A stretch of DNA of 54,474 bases from Phormidesmis priestleyi ULC007 (GTDB taxonomy: Bacteria > Cyanobacteriota > Cyanobacteriia > Leptolyngbyales > Leptolyngbyaceae). This document shows, piece by piece, positions 26,893 through 36,465 of the stretch. The DNA lies in assembly GCF_001895925.1 (NCBI RefSeq), contig NZ_MPPI01000031.1, forward strand, positions 1-54,474. Reading direction: 5' to 3'. Position numbers and translations under genes: made by a program. How positions within the stretch are numbered: the stretch's first letter is position 1; each line of letters opens with the position of its first letter. The notes beneath the pieces are model-generated. The model was not told where the DNA came from. It did no database searches and was given only the letters and a program-made list of their open reading frames with translations.

Positions 26893-27354
26893 TCAGTAAG
26901 GCTTTTTTAAGGGCTTAAATGTTTTTCCAACTCCATCGGGATTGTGTTGAGTCCAATCTGGTAGGTGACTAGAGTCACCGATTCCCAATCCATATAGCTG
27001 CACAAACTCAAAAAAGTTTCTGCCCACCTTAAAAACTCCAGGAAAATCTTCGACTCTTGTCATATAAATGTCATAACTGTCATCTGTAGAGCTATAGCTT
27101 TGTAAGTCCCAAATTAGTGACTCTCCACCATCCGTGTGCCCAAAGACGAATGCGTGGTCAAGAATTTGCGAGGTCGTAATTAGATCTAAAGCTTCACCAT
27201 GAAGAATGCGATAGCTCAGTTCAGAACCCTCTACATCTTTGCTGTCTTCCATTTCTTGCCTAAAATCTGGCACATCCGACTGATCACTTGGAAGACAGTA
27301 AATCACTAGAGAGGAGCCAACTGAACCTGAACTAGATTGCCCGATCGAAGCCAC
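26893..27354 (-). CDS. SUKH (SMI1/KNR4)-like protein
   Basis: The 153-residue product has the SUKH signature by eye: HAFVFGHTDGGESLIWDL, a charged beta strand region and the helix VGRNFFEFVQLYGLG. SUKH proteins are frequent immunity proteins of polymorphic-toxin systems, but also occur alone. The start codon is GTG without a clear ribosome-binding site, and the usual N-terminal helix is short or missing, so the gene may be truncated; the frame remains open upstream for about 17 codons to a TAG. No toxin was found next to it. Confidence 0.6.
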   Translation of the reverse strand: MASIGQSSSGSVGSSLVIYCLPSDQSDVPDFRQEMEDSKDVEGSELSYRILHGEALDLITTSQILDHAFVFGHTDGGESLIWDLQSYSSTDDSYDIYMTRVEDFPGVFKVGRNFFEFVQLYGLGIGDSSHLPDWTQHNPDGVGKTFKPLKKPY

Positions 27355-27575
27355 TATAGAGATGGCGGGCAGCTTTGCTGTGCCAAAGGCAACGCGAGTT
27401 TCCTAGATGAAGAAGCCTTCAGTTTTGAAGATTGCTTATTAGCCAAACGATTGCAAGAGAAATCTTAGAGGTAATTTTGAGAGGAGCGATCACTCTCTAA
27501 TTTGATTCCGCGATCGTTTAGAATGACCACCCTGACATCAGCTGAAATAGAAAGCTATCTAAAAGAGTTAAAGCT

Positions 27576-27818
27576 ATGACAGCTAGGGAACACCTAATTC
27601 AAGAACTCGCTCAAGTTTCTGACGAACTCGTTGAAGAAGTCCTAGATTTTCTGCTGTTTGCAAAGTCGCGTAGAGCTTACTCTACCCTAGAATCGAGTGA
27701 CGAAGACGACCAGCCAAAAAAGCAGATTTTAGAGAACCTACGTCAGTCTTTGCGGGATGCAAAAGCGGGTAGAACTCGTCCTGTCTCTGAGCTATGGGAA
27801 GGCATTGATGTCGAATGA
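27576..27818 (+). CDS. DUF2281-like antitoxin
   Basis: An 80-residue acidic protein with the N-terminal helix LIQELAQVSDELVEEVLDFLLFAK, the core of DUF2281-type antitoxins found with RelE/ParE toxins in cyanobacteria. Its last 11 bases overlap the ATG (27808) of the downstream toxin gene. The frame is intact while the toxin is broken, so the antitoxin may persist without a partner or protect against a homologous toxin elsewhere. Confidence 0.75.
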   Translation: MTAREHLIQELAQVSDELVEEVLDFLLFAKSRRAYSTLESSDEDDQPKKQILENLRQSLRDAKAGRTRPVSELWEGIDVE

Positions 27819-28063
27819 TCAGCCTATTATCCAAGTTCGACTAACAGATGATTTTCAGCAACAGCACTCTTGCCAAGCGATACCGCAAAATTAAATTAGA
27901 TATTCAGCCGCTCATCGAACAACTCAAAGCTGGCGAGATTATTGGCGATCAAGTTCAAGGAACGGGATATACCGTCTTCAAGGTTCGCATCAAGAACAGT
28001 GATATTCAGAAAGGAAAAAGTGCCGGACTGAACAGTGGTTCCGTCTCGGTTGCACTAGCCTAA
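27808..28063 (+). pseudogene. Frameshifted and truncated RelE/ParE-like toxin
   Basis: From ATG 27808 the frame reads MSNDQPIIQVRLTDDFQQQ, a typical N-terminus of cyanobacterial RelE/ParE toxins. The family sequence then continues in the +1 frame (TLAKRYRKIKLDIQPLIEQL...GTGYTVFKVRIKNSDIQKGKSAG), so one base changed near 27860-27875. After KSAG the expected YRVIYY-type strand and C-terminal helix are missing and the frame ends at 28063. Both a frameshift and loss of the catalytic C-terminus mark it as dead unless the sequence is wrong at two places. Confidence 0.8.
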
Positions 28064-28494
28064 GTACAGGACTCCTACATAGAACTAGGAATATTCTAGC
28101 TTCTGGGTATCTTCTTTAACAGAAGTCTCCTTACTTCACAACAGGTCTATTGGTGATATCAGTAGGATAGTATTTTCGGCTCATGCTGCTATTCTAGCGC
28201 ACAGTATCATCCGCTACTTCTCAAACGTCCTCTGAGATCGTTGCCATCAATATAAATGCCGAAGTCCGGCTAAAAAATAAATTTTTTGTTTCATTTTACC
28301 CAAATCTCTCTATCTGGATAGAGACTAATTTAAGTGAGCACTGTTCGTAAGATTGCATTCTGCGATGATCCCGTTAGGTCGTAACTCGGTGTAGGGAGTT
28401 ATCCCTGTATCAGTTAGAGTCTTTCACCCCTGTACTCACGGATAATTTCCGGACTGCATCTATCAGACCCCCTTAACAAAAGGCAGTACTGTTC
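28064..28494. other. Intergenic stretch upstream of the STAND gene
   Basis: These 431 bp hold no convincing gene. The word ACTGTTCGT occurs twice (28340-28348 and 28488-28496 region), the second copy abutting the GTG start of the STAND gene; a regulatory meaning is possible but weak. No remains of the toxin C-terminus could be recognised. Confidence 0.5.
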
Positions 28495-31400
28495 GTGTAT
28501 AAAAAATTAACCTTGAAGCTACTGGGTTCCCCTCAAATCAGCTTGGATGAACAACTGCTCACACGTTTTATTAGCCGCAAGGCGCAAGCACTATTAATTT
28601 ATATTGCCGTTACTGGCAAATTGCACAGCCGCGAAATGCTCGCAGAGTTGTTCTGGCAGAATATGCCGTCCAGTCAGGCGTTGAAGAACCTACGGACAGT
28701 GCTGCCCAACTTGCGGCAATTGGTAGGGTCGCATTTGATTATTACCCGACAGACTATTGCGTTTAACCGGGAATGCCTCTACCGCTTAGATGTTGAAGCC
28801 ATTCAAGCGATCTCAAACCACCTCAACACTGATAACCTCCAGCCCTTATCTGAAGCGGTGACTCAATACCAGGGAGACTTTTTGGAAGGGTTTCATGTGC
28901 CGGATGCGCCAGAATTTGAAAATTGGGCATTGATGGAGCGGGAACGATTACGGGAATTGGCGATCGAAACTTTACACACCCTAGCCGAGCGGTATCTTGA
29001 GCAGCGAAATTACGCAGCCGGATTGACGATGACCCACAAATTACTAACGCTCGATCCCTGGCGCGAGACAGCCCATTATCAACAGATGTTTTTTTTGGCC
29101 TGCATGGGGCAGCGTCGTGCAGCGCTGGCTCAATATGAGACCTGCCATCAAATTTTGGCAGATGAATTTAATGCCGAGCCAATGTCAGGCACCATCGAAT
29201 TATATGAGCGAATTCGCGTTGGTGATGTCGGCAGGTTAGAGGCGACCCATGAAAACTCCCCATTGATTGCTTCCCACTCCCCGCCTTTCGACCCAGGACT
29301 GCCCCATCCCCCTAATTTCCACGGCGACTGGGGTGAAGCCATCGATATCTCCATCTTCTATGGTCGGGAAGAGGAACTAGCCACCTTACAGCAATGGGTC
29401 ATTCAAGACCACCATCGACTGATTTTGCTGCTGGGTATGGGGGGTATCGGCAAGACTGCACTGTCGGTCAAACTGGCACAAACCGTTCAGGCTGAGTTTG
29501 AGTATGTGATTTGGCGATCGCTGCGGAATGCACCTACTCTCGAATCACTAGTCGCCGATCTGGTGCCGTTTCTGTCTGACCAACAGGATAGCAAAGCCCA
29601 AATCGGACGGTTCATTCACTGGCTGCGATTGCATCGATGTTTGGTCATTCTCGATAACGTCGAAACGATCTTTCAGGAAGGCAGCCGTGTTGGGCAGTAC
29701 CGTTTAGGCTATGAGGGCTACGGCGAACTATTTAAGGTCGTCGGAGAAGTACACCACCAAAGCTGCGTCTTGCTCACCAGTCGAGAAAAACCAACTGAAG
29801 TGGCGGCACTAGAAGGCTACTCAGCAGTGCAGACACTCTTGGTAACTGGCTCATCAACAATCGCACAAGCATTGCTTGAGACGAGGGGGCTGTTAGGTTC
29901 TCAAGCGCAGAAACAACAGCTAGCAGAGCAATATGGCTGTAACCCATTCGCTTTGAAAATTGCTGCTAGTTCAATTCAGGATCTACTAGATGGCGACATT
30001 GTGGCATTTCTCAAGCAAGATGTTGTTTTATTCAATGGGATTCGACGACTGCTAGAGCAACAGTTAAGGCGGCTCTCACCCTTAGAACAAAGCATCATGT
30101 ATTGGCTGGCAATCAATCGGGAATGGACAACAATCGCAGAGTTAGCCGCTGATATTGTGCCGATCGTACCCCAAACTAGATTGCTGGAAGCGCTGGAGTC
30201 ATTGAGCTGGCGAAATTTGATTGAACGACGACAGGGTAGCTATACGCAGCAGCCCGTGGTGATGGAATATGTCACTGATAGGTTGGTAGAGCGGGTGGGA
30301 AATGAGCTAGTTAACCAAGATATTGATTTATTTAGTAACTATGCGTTGCTCAAAACCAATGTCAAGGAATACATTAGAGAAACTCAGCAGCGATTGATTT
30401 TGGCAGAAGTTGCCAATAGGGTACAAACCGTAGATAAAACCTCAGCGCGAATTGAAGCGCGATTGCAGAAAATCCTCAAGCTTCTGCAAAGTCGATCTGC
30501 TTCACCAGCCTATGCGGCGGGTAATTTGATTAATCTTTGCTGCTATCTGCAAATTGATTTGACTGGCTATGACTTCTCGCGACTTACCATGCGATACGCC
30601 GACCTTCAGGGGCATTGGCTACAGCCTGTCAATTTTCAGGACAGTCAGTTTGAAACATCCTTGTTTACCCAAATTGCCAAAGTTTCTTTCTCGCTTGCCT
30701 TCAGCCCAGATGGGAAGCTGCTGGCGCATGGAGACGGTAGTGGCAATATTTTTGTTCGACGGATAAGCGATGGTCAGTTACTCTTGTCGTGGCAGGGGCA
30801 CTGCAACACGATATGGGCATTAACATGGAGTCCCAATGGAGAAAAATTTGCAACAGGTAGCAGCGATGGTACGGTTCGCATCTGGAACCCTCATACTGGC
30901 GGATGTTTGCAAGCTATTCAAGGAGCTAGTATAGTCTGGACAGTGGCATGGAGTGCTGATGGCAAAATTCTGGCGAGCGTGGGTACTGAAGACACCCTGC
31001 AACTATGGGATGTTGATACGGGTCAATGCGTGAAGGCTTTAGACACTCAGAAACATTTGGGAAAAGCGGTTGTATAGAGTCCTGATGGACAATTTGTTGT
31101 GAGTGGCAGTGATGACGGCACCATTCAATTTTGGCACCCCCAGACTGGACAATGTGTTCAAACGTTGTCAGGTCACACCAGTACTGTTTTGTGCTTAGCG
31201 TGGAGTGAAAAAGGCGATCGCATACAGTCATACAGTCGCCCGATCCTTGCCAGCAGCAGTGCTGACCATACTATTCGGCTCTGGAACCCAAATACAGGAG
31301 AGTGCCTGCATACCTTGCAGGGGCATATGAATACTGTTTTGAAGGTGGCATGGAGTCGAGACGGTCACACGCTTGCCAGCAGCAGCGACGACAACACCAT

Positions 31401-32553
31401 TCGGCTTTGGGATGGGCAGACCGGACATTGCTTGCGAATATTACAGGGGCATCAGAATTCAGTGTGGTCAATGGACTGGAGTCCTGTAGAACCGCTTCTT
31501 GCCAGCACTAGTGCTGACCTCACGACACGGTTTTGGGATGCTCAAACAGGGGATTGGTTAAAAACCCTTCAGGGATACAGTGCTTGCGTCAGAGCACTTG
31601 CGTGGAATGCTGATAATCAGACCCTTGCCACTGGCTCCGATGATCGCACAATCCGGTTATGGAATATCAACACTGGCGAATGTCTGAAAAAGTTACGGGG
31701 GCATTGCAACTGCATCTGGTCGGTGGCCTGGAGTCCAGACGGTCAGACGATCGCGAGCGGCAGCGATAACCAAACCATACAACTGTGGAATTCACGCACG
31801 GGTCAATGCTTGCAAACCTTAAGGGGTCACACAAACTGGATTTGGTCAGTGGCGTGGAGTCCTGATGGGCATAAGATTATCAGTGGCAGTAACGACCAAT
31901 CCATCCGAGTGTGGGATGGCAAAACCGGGCAATGTTTGCAGAGTTTGCAGAGTGATGCATGGGTCATGGCGATCGCGCCTAGTCCCGATGGCAAAACCCT
32001 TGCCAGTGGAGGTGTGGATCGCGCAGTTTGGCTAGTCAACCTGGATACTGGAGAGTCTCTTAAAAAATTGCAGGGGCATGATGGCTGGATTTGGTCAGTG
32101 GCATGGAGTCCCGATGGGCAACTGTTGGCTACAGGAAGTGAGGACGGGACAATTCGACTGTGGGATGCTCAAACAGGCGAATGTTTGAATGTGCTTCAAG
32201 CCAGTCAAATGCGAATCTTCTCAGTCGTTTGGAGTCCAGATGGTCAGAGGATTGCCTGTGCTGGCAGTGACTCTACCGTACAGATATGGGATATCAATAC
32301 AGGTCAGTGTTTGAAACGGCTTGAGGGTCATACCAACGCACTGTGGTCAGTGGCTTGGCAACCCGCAGGACGGCTTCTTGCCAGTTCTGGAGAGGATGAC
32401 ACGATCCGAATTTGGGAGGTTGACACCGCTAAGTGTTTGAAAATTCTCAGGATTGACCGCCCTTATGAAGGTATGAATATTGCTGGTGCTACGGGTTTGA
32501 GCAAGGCGCAAAAAGCAACATTGCAATCGCTGGGCGCGGTTGAGAAGGGTTAA
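28495..32553 (+). pseudogene. AfsR-like STAND regulator with WD40 repeats, interrupted by in-frame TAG
   Basis: The N part resembles SARP/AfsR regulators: a winged-helix DNA-binding domain (about 1-95) and a BTAD (about 97-245). An NB-ARC NTPase follows, with P-loop GMGGIGKT at residues 314-321 and VILDNVET as Walker B. From about residue 730 there are some fourteen WD40 repeats with the V-A-W-S-P-D-G signature. At codon 861 (31075-31077) the frame meets TAG in KAVV-stop-SPDGQ, exactly where the other repeats have Trp; TGG to TAG is one base. Reading continues in the same frame to 32553. Translation may give an 860-residue product lacking most of the propeller; a WD-only restart at 31099 seems unlikely. 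STAND proteins act as ligand-gated switches; the trigger is unknown. Confidence 0.85.
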
Positions 32554-32654
32554 TTTGGTTTACTCATTATTGTTCTCTATCTCAATCGACTGAGAACTGT
32601 TGTATCTACGATCGCTGTAAAGTGAACCGGACTGAGTAGACCGTTGGGTTTGCT

Positions 32655-33611
32655 TTATTTGCCCAACAACGTAACGAACCGATTGAAGAGTTGCAACCAG
32701 AAGCGAGATCCCATTGCAACAGCAAGACTGGTAAGTAACCAGCCCCCGATCGTTCTTAAGAGAATGATGCCATTGAATTGAGCAAACTGTCTCCGTCGAT
32801 TTGAGGGCTGCCACCCAATGGGAATTGTTGTACTTTCCATCAACAAAGATAAGCGTTCTACACATTTCGGTGAATTGAGATTGTCTCGGCACCCCTGAAC
32901 TTGGGTTACATTTTGCAGAATTACTGCTCGTGTAGCTGTGTTTTCGCTGATTCTGCGGATAATATAAAGCGAATCAATGTTTACTGCAATCACAAGCACC
33001 AAACTAACGAGAAACGAAACAAGTTTGTAACGATGTTTATAAGCATTCGATGCATTTGCCATTGCATGACGAAACCAGAAACCGATCTCATACTTCAACC
33101 ACACCATTTGTCGCTCAGCATTAGTATCGATGCTTTGAACGCGATCGATGATTCGCTGCAAATTTGCTCGTAACCGTGGCGATAGATCTGGAGAGGCGTT
33201 AATAATCGCCATAAAATGGGCGATCGCATCTCCAGCAGTATTGTCGTTGCGTGTCCCTAAATCATTGGGTTGAGGTAAGCTCTGCAACACATCCAGCAGT
33301 GCTTCTGCAAACACTTGGGGAGAAACTTCAGATAAAATGACTGATCGATTACGCCGACTCAAAGAGTGAGTTGCAGAAATAATACTTGGGCTATTCAATA
33401 GTCTGCCTGCGATCGTATCTTTGAACTGGTCGGGATCATCACTCTGTTCTGATGATTCACCCAGCAAAGTGATGATTGCTCGCTTGAAGTATTGGGTTTT
33501 CCATTGCAAAGCCCTCACAACAAACTCTGTTAGTTCCGAGGCAAGTAGACTCAAAAAGGTATAAATCAAGGACAATCCAATAACAATGTCCAGGAGAGGA
33601 AATTTCTCCAC
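32655..33611 (-). CDS. FWF-type membrane protein, copy 1 of a tandem pair
   Basis: The 318-residue product begins MEKFPLLDIVIGLSLIYTFLSLLASELTEF, an N-terminal membrane segment shared with three other proteins in this window. A helical, soluble middle includes SEVSPQVFAEALLDVLQ. Two membrane segments follow (KLVSFLVSLVLVIAVNIDSL and LRTIGGWLLTSLAVAMGS), ending RFWLQLFNRFV. Proteins with this plan (PSYIP..FA..LL in the middle, GW..xA.SMG.xFWF near the end) are widespread but, to my knowledge, uncharacterised. It follows a paralogue on the same strand (164 bp apart) and is convergent with the STAND gene. Confidence 0.8.
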   Translation of the reverse strand: MEKFPLLDIVIGLSLIYTFLSLLASELTEFVVRALQWKTQYFKRAIITLLGESSEQSDDPDQFKDTIAGRLLNSPSIISATHSLSRRNRSVILSEVSPQVFAEALLDVLQSLPQPNDLGTRNDNTAGDAIAHFMAIINASPDLSPRLRANLQRIIDRVQSIDTNAERQMVWLKYEIGFWFRHAMANASNAYKHRYKLVSFLVSLVLVIAVNIDSLYIIRRISENTATRAVILQNVTQVQGCRDNLNSPKCVERLSLLMESTTIPIGWQPSNRRRQFAQFNGIILLRTIGGWLLTSLAVAMGSRFWLQLFNRFVTLLGK

Positions 33612-33775
33612 GTATCGCTCCGAAGTTGAAACTTTCGTTGGATCAGAACTGCTATGATGCCCCTGATGTAACTGCTATTTGGTTCGTTTGTGAGTAGATA
33701 ACCCTAATGTTTTGTAAGATGCGTTAGCGGAAACGTAACCTGTGTAGATGTTGAATTTATCTGCGGCAATCAAAC

Positions 33776-34786
33776 CTACGTTGTTTTTTGTTGTTCTTCA
33801 GTTGCAGCAGGTTTTTCTCCGGTTTCTCGAACGTGAACGAGTTGATCGAGAATTTGAAACCAGAAGCGAGATCCCATCGAAATTGCAATGCCAGTCAGCA
33901 ACCACCCGATCGCAGCCTTCAACAGATACACCAGATTGAACTGCGGAAACTGCTGTTGAAAATTCACAGGATGCCAGCCGATGGGAATTGTGGTGCTGTC
34001 TAACAAATCTGCCATCTTATCCATACATTGCGATGAACTGAGATCTTCCTGACACCCCTGAATTTGAATTGCATTCTGAATAATCACCGATCGGGTTGCC
34101 GTGTTTTCGCTAATTCTTCTGAGCATATATAGAGAATCGGCATTAATTAGAACTGCAAGTATTGAGCCAATCAAAATTGTGAACGCTTTAACATTACGTC
34201 GATACGTCCCAGATAGCCGATCCATTGAATGTTCATACCAGAGCGCAACTTCATGCCTAAACCGCTCCATTTGCTGCTCAGTCGTCTCAGTTTGGGTCTG
34301 GGTTTGATTCGCCAACCGCTTTAAGTTGTCTTTTAAGCGCGAAGGTAGCTGATCTGCATTCTCGACTTTAGACATCAACCAATCAAGTTCGCCAATCGTT
34401 TGATCTGCGCTCTGTAGCAGTTGAGGTTCTGTGCGTTCAACCTCTGGTAGAGCCTGCAAGACTTCGAGTAGCGCATCCGCAAACACTTTTGAAGGAATGT
34501 AGGAAGGACCAACCGACTGTCTGTATCGCCGCGATCGCTGAGTGATAGAAGCAATTAAGGAACTGTAGTACAGCCTGCCAGTAATGGTGTTCTTAAACTC
34601 TTCTGGATTGCGTCTAAGCGCGATTGATTCACCCAACAACGTCATGATGCCTTGCTGTAAGTGATGCGCTCGCCACCGCAAAACAGTGGTCATGAATTCG
34701 GTCAACTCTGAAGTAAGCAAACTTAAGAAGGTGTAAATCAGCGTCAACCCAATGGCGATATCCAACAGCGGAAAATGACCCATCAT
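33776..34786 (-). CDS. FWF-type membrane protein, copy 2 of a tandem pair
   Basis: The 336-residue product (MMGHFPLLDIAIGLTLIYTFLSLLTSELTEF) is clearly paralogous to the 32655-33611 gene along its whole length. It retains the family motif PSYIPSKVFADALLEVLQ, two C-terminal membrane segments (AFTILIGSILAVLINADSLY; AIGWLLTGIAISMGS) and the RFWFQILDQLV signature. A coiled-coil-like Gln/Glu-rich helix precedes the second membrane segment. It sits downstream of the lipase-like gene on the same strand, with 39 bp between them, so these genes are probably co-transcribed. The role is unknown. Confidence 0.82.
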   Translation of the reverse strand: MMGHFPLLDIAIGLTLIYTFLSLLTSELTEFMTTVLRWRAHHLQQGIMTLLGESIALRRNPEEFKNTITGRLYYSSLIASITQRSRRYRQSVGPSYIPSKVFADALLEVLQALPEVERTEPQLLQSADQTIGELDWLMSKVENADQLPSRLKDNLKRLANQTQTQTETTEQQMERFRHEVALWYEHSMDRLSGTYRRNVKAFTILIGSILAVLINADSLYMLRRISENTATRSVIIQNAIQIQGCQEDLSSSQCMDKMADLLDSTTIPIGWHPVNFQQQFPQFNLVYLLKAAIGWLLTGIAISMGSRFWFQILDQLVHVRETGEKPAATEEQQKTT

Positions 34787-34825
34787 CTGGTTTCACCTAT
34801 ACAAAATTAGGAATAGCAAGGAACG

Positions 34826-35722
34826 TTATACACAAACTCCTGATGAACACATTCCACCCATGTAACCGCCGCCACAACTCGCTGAGTGAGCAGTGACGAT
34901 CGCCTCAAATTGCCATTCCACGATCGCGCCAACGAGTCTCGCCAAGCGTTCCATCTGGAGTTTTGATGACTCACCCACAATCGCTTTCTTATTCCAGTCA
35001 ATAAACCGAAGTGTGCCAACGTGCGTGTAGTCCCAGGTTTCCAAGCCTTTAAAGAATTTGCCAAGTTCAGGAATGTGGGCGATCGCATCAATGAATGCCG
35101 CGTCAGGAACAATATGGGGAACGATATCATTGCCATATTCATAGCGGATGTGATTTGGAATCTCTAATTGATATTGGTTAGCAAAGGTTGTATCCCCAGG
35201 ATGAGCCGCAGCGTAAGTATAGACAGCCGCAGGATTGATATCTTCCTCAATCTTCAGTCGCAATGCCGCCAAACTCGACATAGCGCCCCCTTTGCTATGC
35301 CCGGTGATATAGAGCGGCAAGGATTTTCCACCCGCATTCATCTGCTGTTTAATCTCCTTCACCATGGGTTCCCACAATGACGATAATCCTTGCCAAAACC
35401 CTTCATGCACTTTGCCTGGAATACCAGGTGCCGCGATCGGGTTATCGGTTAAATCACTAATCCAGTCCAGCATACTTTGCTGATCGTGAATGTCGGGTGG
35501 AATGGTGCCCCGAAACGCCAGTACTACACCTTGATCGGTGGTGCCTACTAAACAGGCATCGATATCATCCTCGCCAGCCGCGAATGCAATCGGTGGCGTG
35601 AGAAACCCAACGGCACTGTAGTAGGGTTCTTGAGGAATAAACTTGCCTGTTGGATCAATGCTATAGGCAGCGACGCTGGCGCACAGCGATCGACACTCTA
35701 AGCTAAGAGTCGTTGAAATCAT
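34826..35722 (-). CDS. Class 3 lipase-like hydrolase
   Basis: The 298-residue alpha/beta hydrolase carries the nucleophile elbow GHSKGG (Ser143), followed by a likely catalytic Asp199 in YEYGNDIVPHI and His234 in WDYTHVGT, the triad order of lipase class 3 (PF01764). VVLAFRGT supplies the oxyanion-hole strand and KVHEGFWQGL is typical of the family. There is no signal peptide; the last residues are Gly/Cys-rich (CGGGYMGGMCSSGVCV), which is unusual. It probably cleaves an acyl ester such as a membrane lipid. It heads a minus-strand group with two FWF-type membrane proteins. Confidence 0.88.
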   Translation of the reverse strand: MISTTLSLECRSLCASVAAYSIDPTGKFIPQEPYYSAVGFLTPPIAFAAGEDDIDACLVGTTDQGVVLAFRGTIPPDIHDQQSMLDWISDLTDNPIAAPGIPGKVHEGFWQGLSSLWEPMVKEIKQQMNAGGKSLPLYITGHSKGGAMSSLAALRLKIEEDINPAAVYTYAAAHPGDTTFANQYQLEIPNHIRYEYGNDIVPHIVPDAAFIDAIAHIPELGKFFKGLETWDYTHVGTLRFIDWNKKAIVGESSKLQMERLARLVGAIVEWQFEAIVTAHSASCGGGYMGGMCSSGVCV

Positions 35723-35776
35723 CGTATTTATCCTTTGGAATGTGAGGAAGAGAGTTTTGGCGTAATCAATTTAGGT

Positions 35777-35992
35777 TCAAGTCGGCTGAAGCAACCACTG
35801 CACCTGTGCTTGGTCAGCATCTGCTTGAGTCAGATTTTTATCAATGCCAACCTCCTGCACAGTACCGCCATCCGATTGAGTCATTTGATAACCCCGCACC
35901 GCCACATTAGGCACGATGCTGAGGGAATGCCAATAGTGTTGAAACTTCAAATTGCCATAAACCCAACCATCATGGTTCTCAATTCTCAACAA
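35777..35992 (-). CDS. Small hypothetical protein upstream of the lipase
   Basis: A 71-residue frame (MLRIENHDGWVYGNLKFQHYW...) ends 54 bp before the lipase-like gene on the same strand. Its composition is protein-like, with aromatic residues in the first half and an acidic second half (DKNLTQADADQAQVQW). No family was recognised and no strong ribosome-binding site is evident. It could be a small partner of the lipase operon or a remnant. Confidence 0.45.
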   Translation of the reverse strand: MLRIENHDGWVYGNLKFQHYWHSLSIVPNVAVRGYQMTQSDGGTVQEVGIDKNLTQADADQAQVQWLLQPT

Positions 35993-36116
35993 TGGTAGCT
36001 GTGGCTCATTATTTACTGATTTCTGAATTGATAGTGCACCCAGCGTAAATGCTCAAACCTTTACTCTGTAAAATTCGAGCGTCATTTCAAATGGTTTTAC
36101 GTCATTGATTTTTAGT

Positions 36117-36162
36117 TGACCTGCGAGGCGATCTTTTTAGATTGAGATCGCTCAACAGTCAA
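36117..36162. repeat. Imperfect hairpin in the 35993-36465 gap
   Basis: GCGATCT (36128-36134) pairs with AGATCGC (36145-36151), flanked by TTGAC (36117-36121) and GTCAA (36158-36162). The surrounding gap has no gene; apart from this hairpin and the 11-bp repeats at 36311 nothing stands out. Confidence 0.35.
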
Positions 36163-36310
36163 TTCTGACTTAGCCACTCCATGTGTTATTCCTATCTTGG
36201 TTATTCACTGATTGTCAACACCTTCCAGGCTTGTTAAAGAACTCTTTATATTAATAAAAAGAAGTGCGAGAGATGACCAAAAGTAACTTTAAGTTGAAAT
36301 GATTAATCGA

Positions 36311-36368
36311 TTGGCGATCTCTTGGCGATCTCTTGGCGATCTCTTGGCGGTAGTCTTCTATAGCTAAA
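36311..36368 (+). promoter_or_regulatory. Promoter-like site A: four 11-bp direct repeats plus -10
   Basis: TTGGCGATCTC is repeated three times in perfect 11-bp phase (36311, 36322, 36333), then TTGGCGGTAGT (36344) and, 9 bp after the last TTGGCG, TATAGC (36359-36364) as a -10 box. Direct repeats spaced by one helical turn and replacing a -35 element are the hallmark of OmpR/PhoB-type activator sites. The same plan precedes the genes at 42837 and 43843. It lies 101 bp before the gene at 36466. Confidence 0.65.
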
Positions 36369-36465
36369 ACAAAGGTCGTACCCGATGGAGTGAATTTTGC
36401 CAATTCAATCCTAGGGCTAAGTCATTCAATATTGCACATAGTGTGTCAAGGTCGGTGACAAGATA

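Noticed and set aside
31099-32553. Separate WD40-only gene after the stop
   Set aside because: It is in the same frame as the STAND gene, starts in the middle of a WD repeat with no ribosome-binding site, and a single TGG to TAG change explains the break.
35768-35800. tRNA-like GGTTCAAGTC word
   Set aside because: No cloverleaf could be drawn around it and the flanks do not pair as an acceptor stem.
36311-36354. CRISPR-like or iteron origin reading of the 11-bp repeats
   Set aside because: Units are contiguous with no spacers and are followed by a -10 box; the same design occurs at two other gene starts and no replication gene is near.
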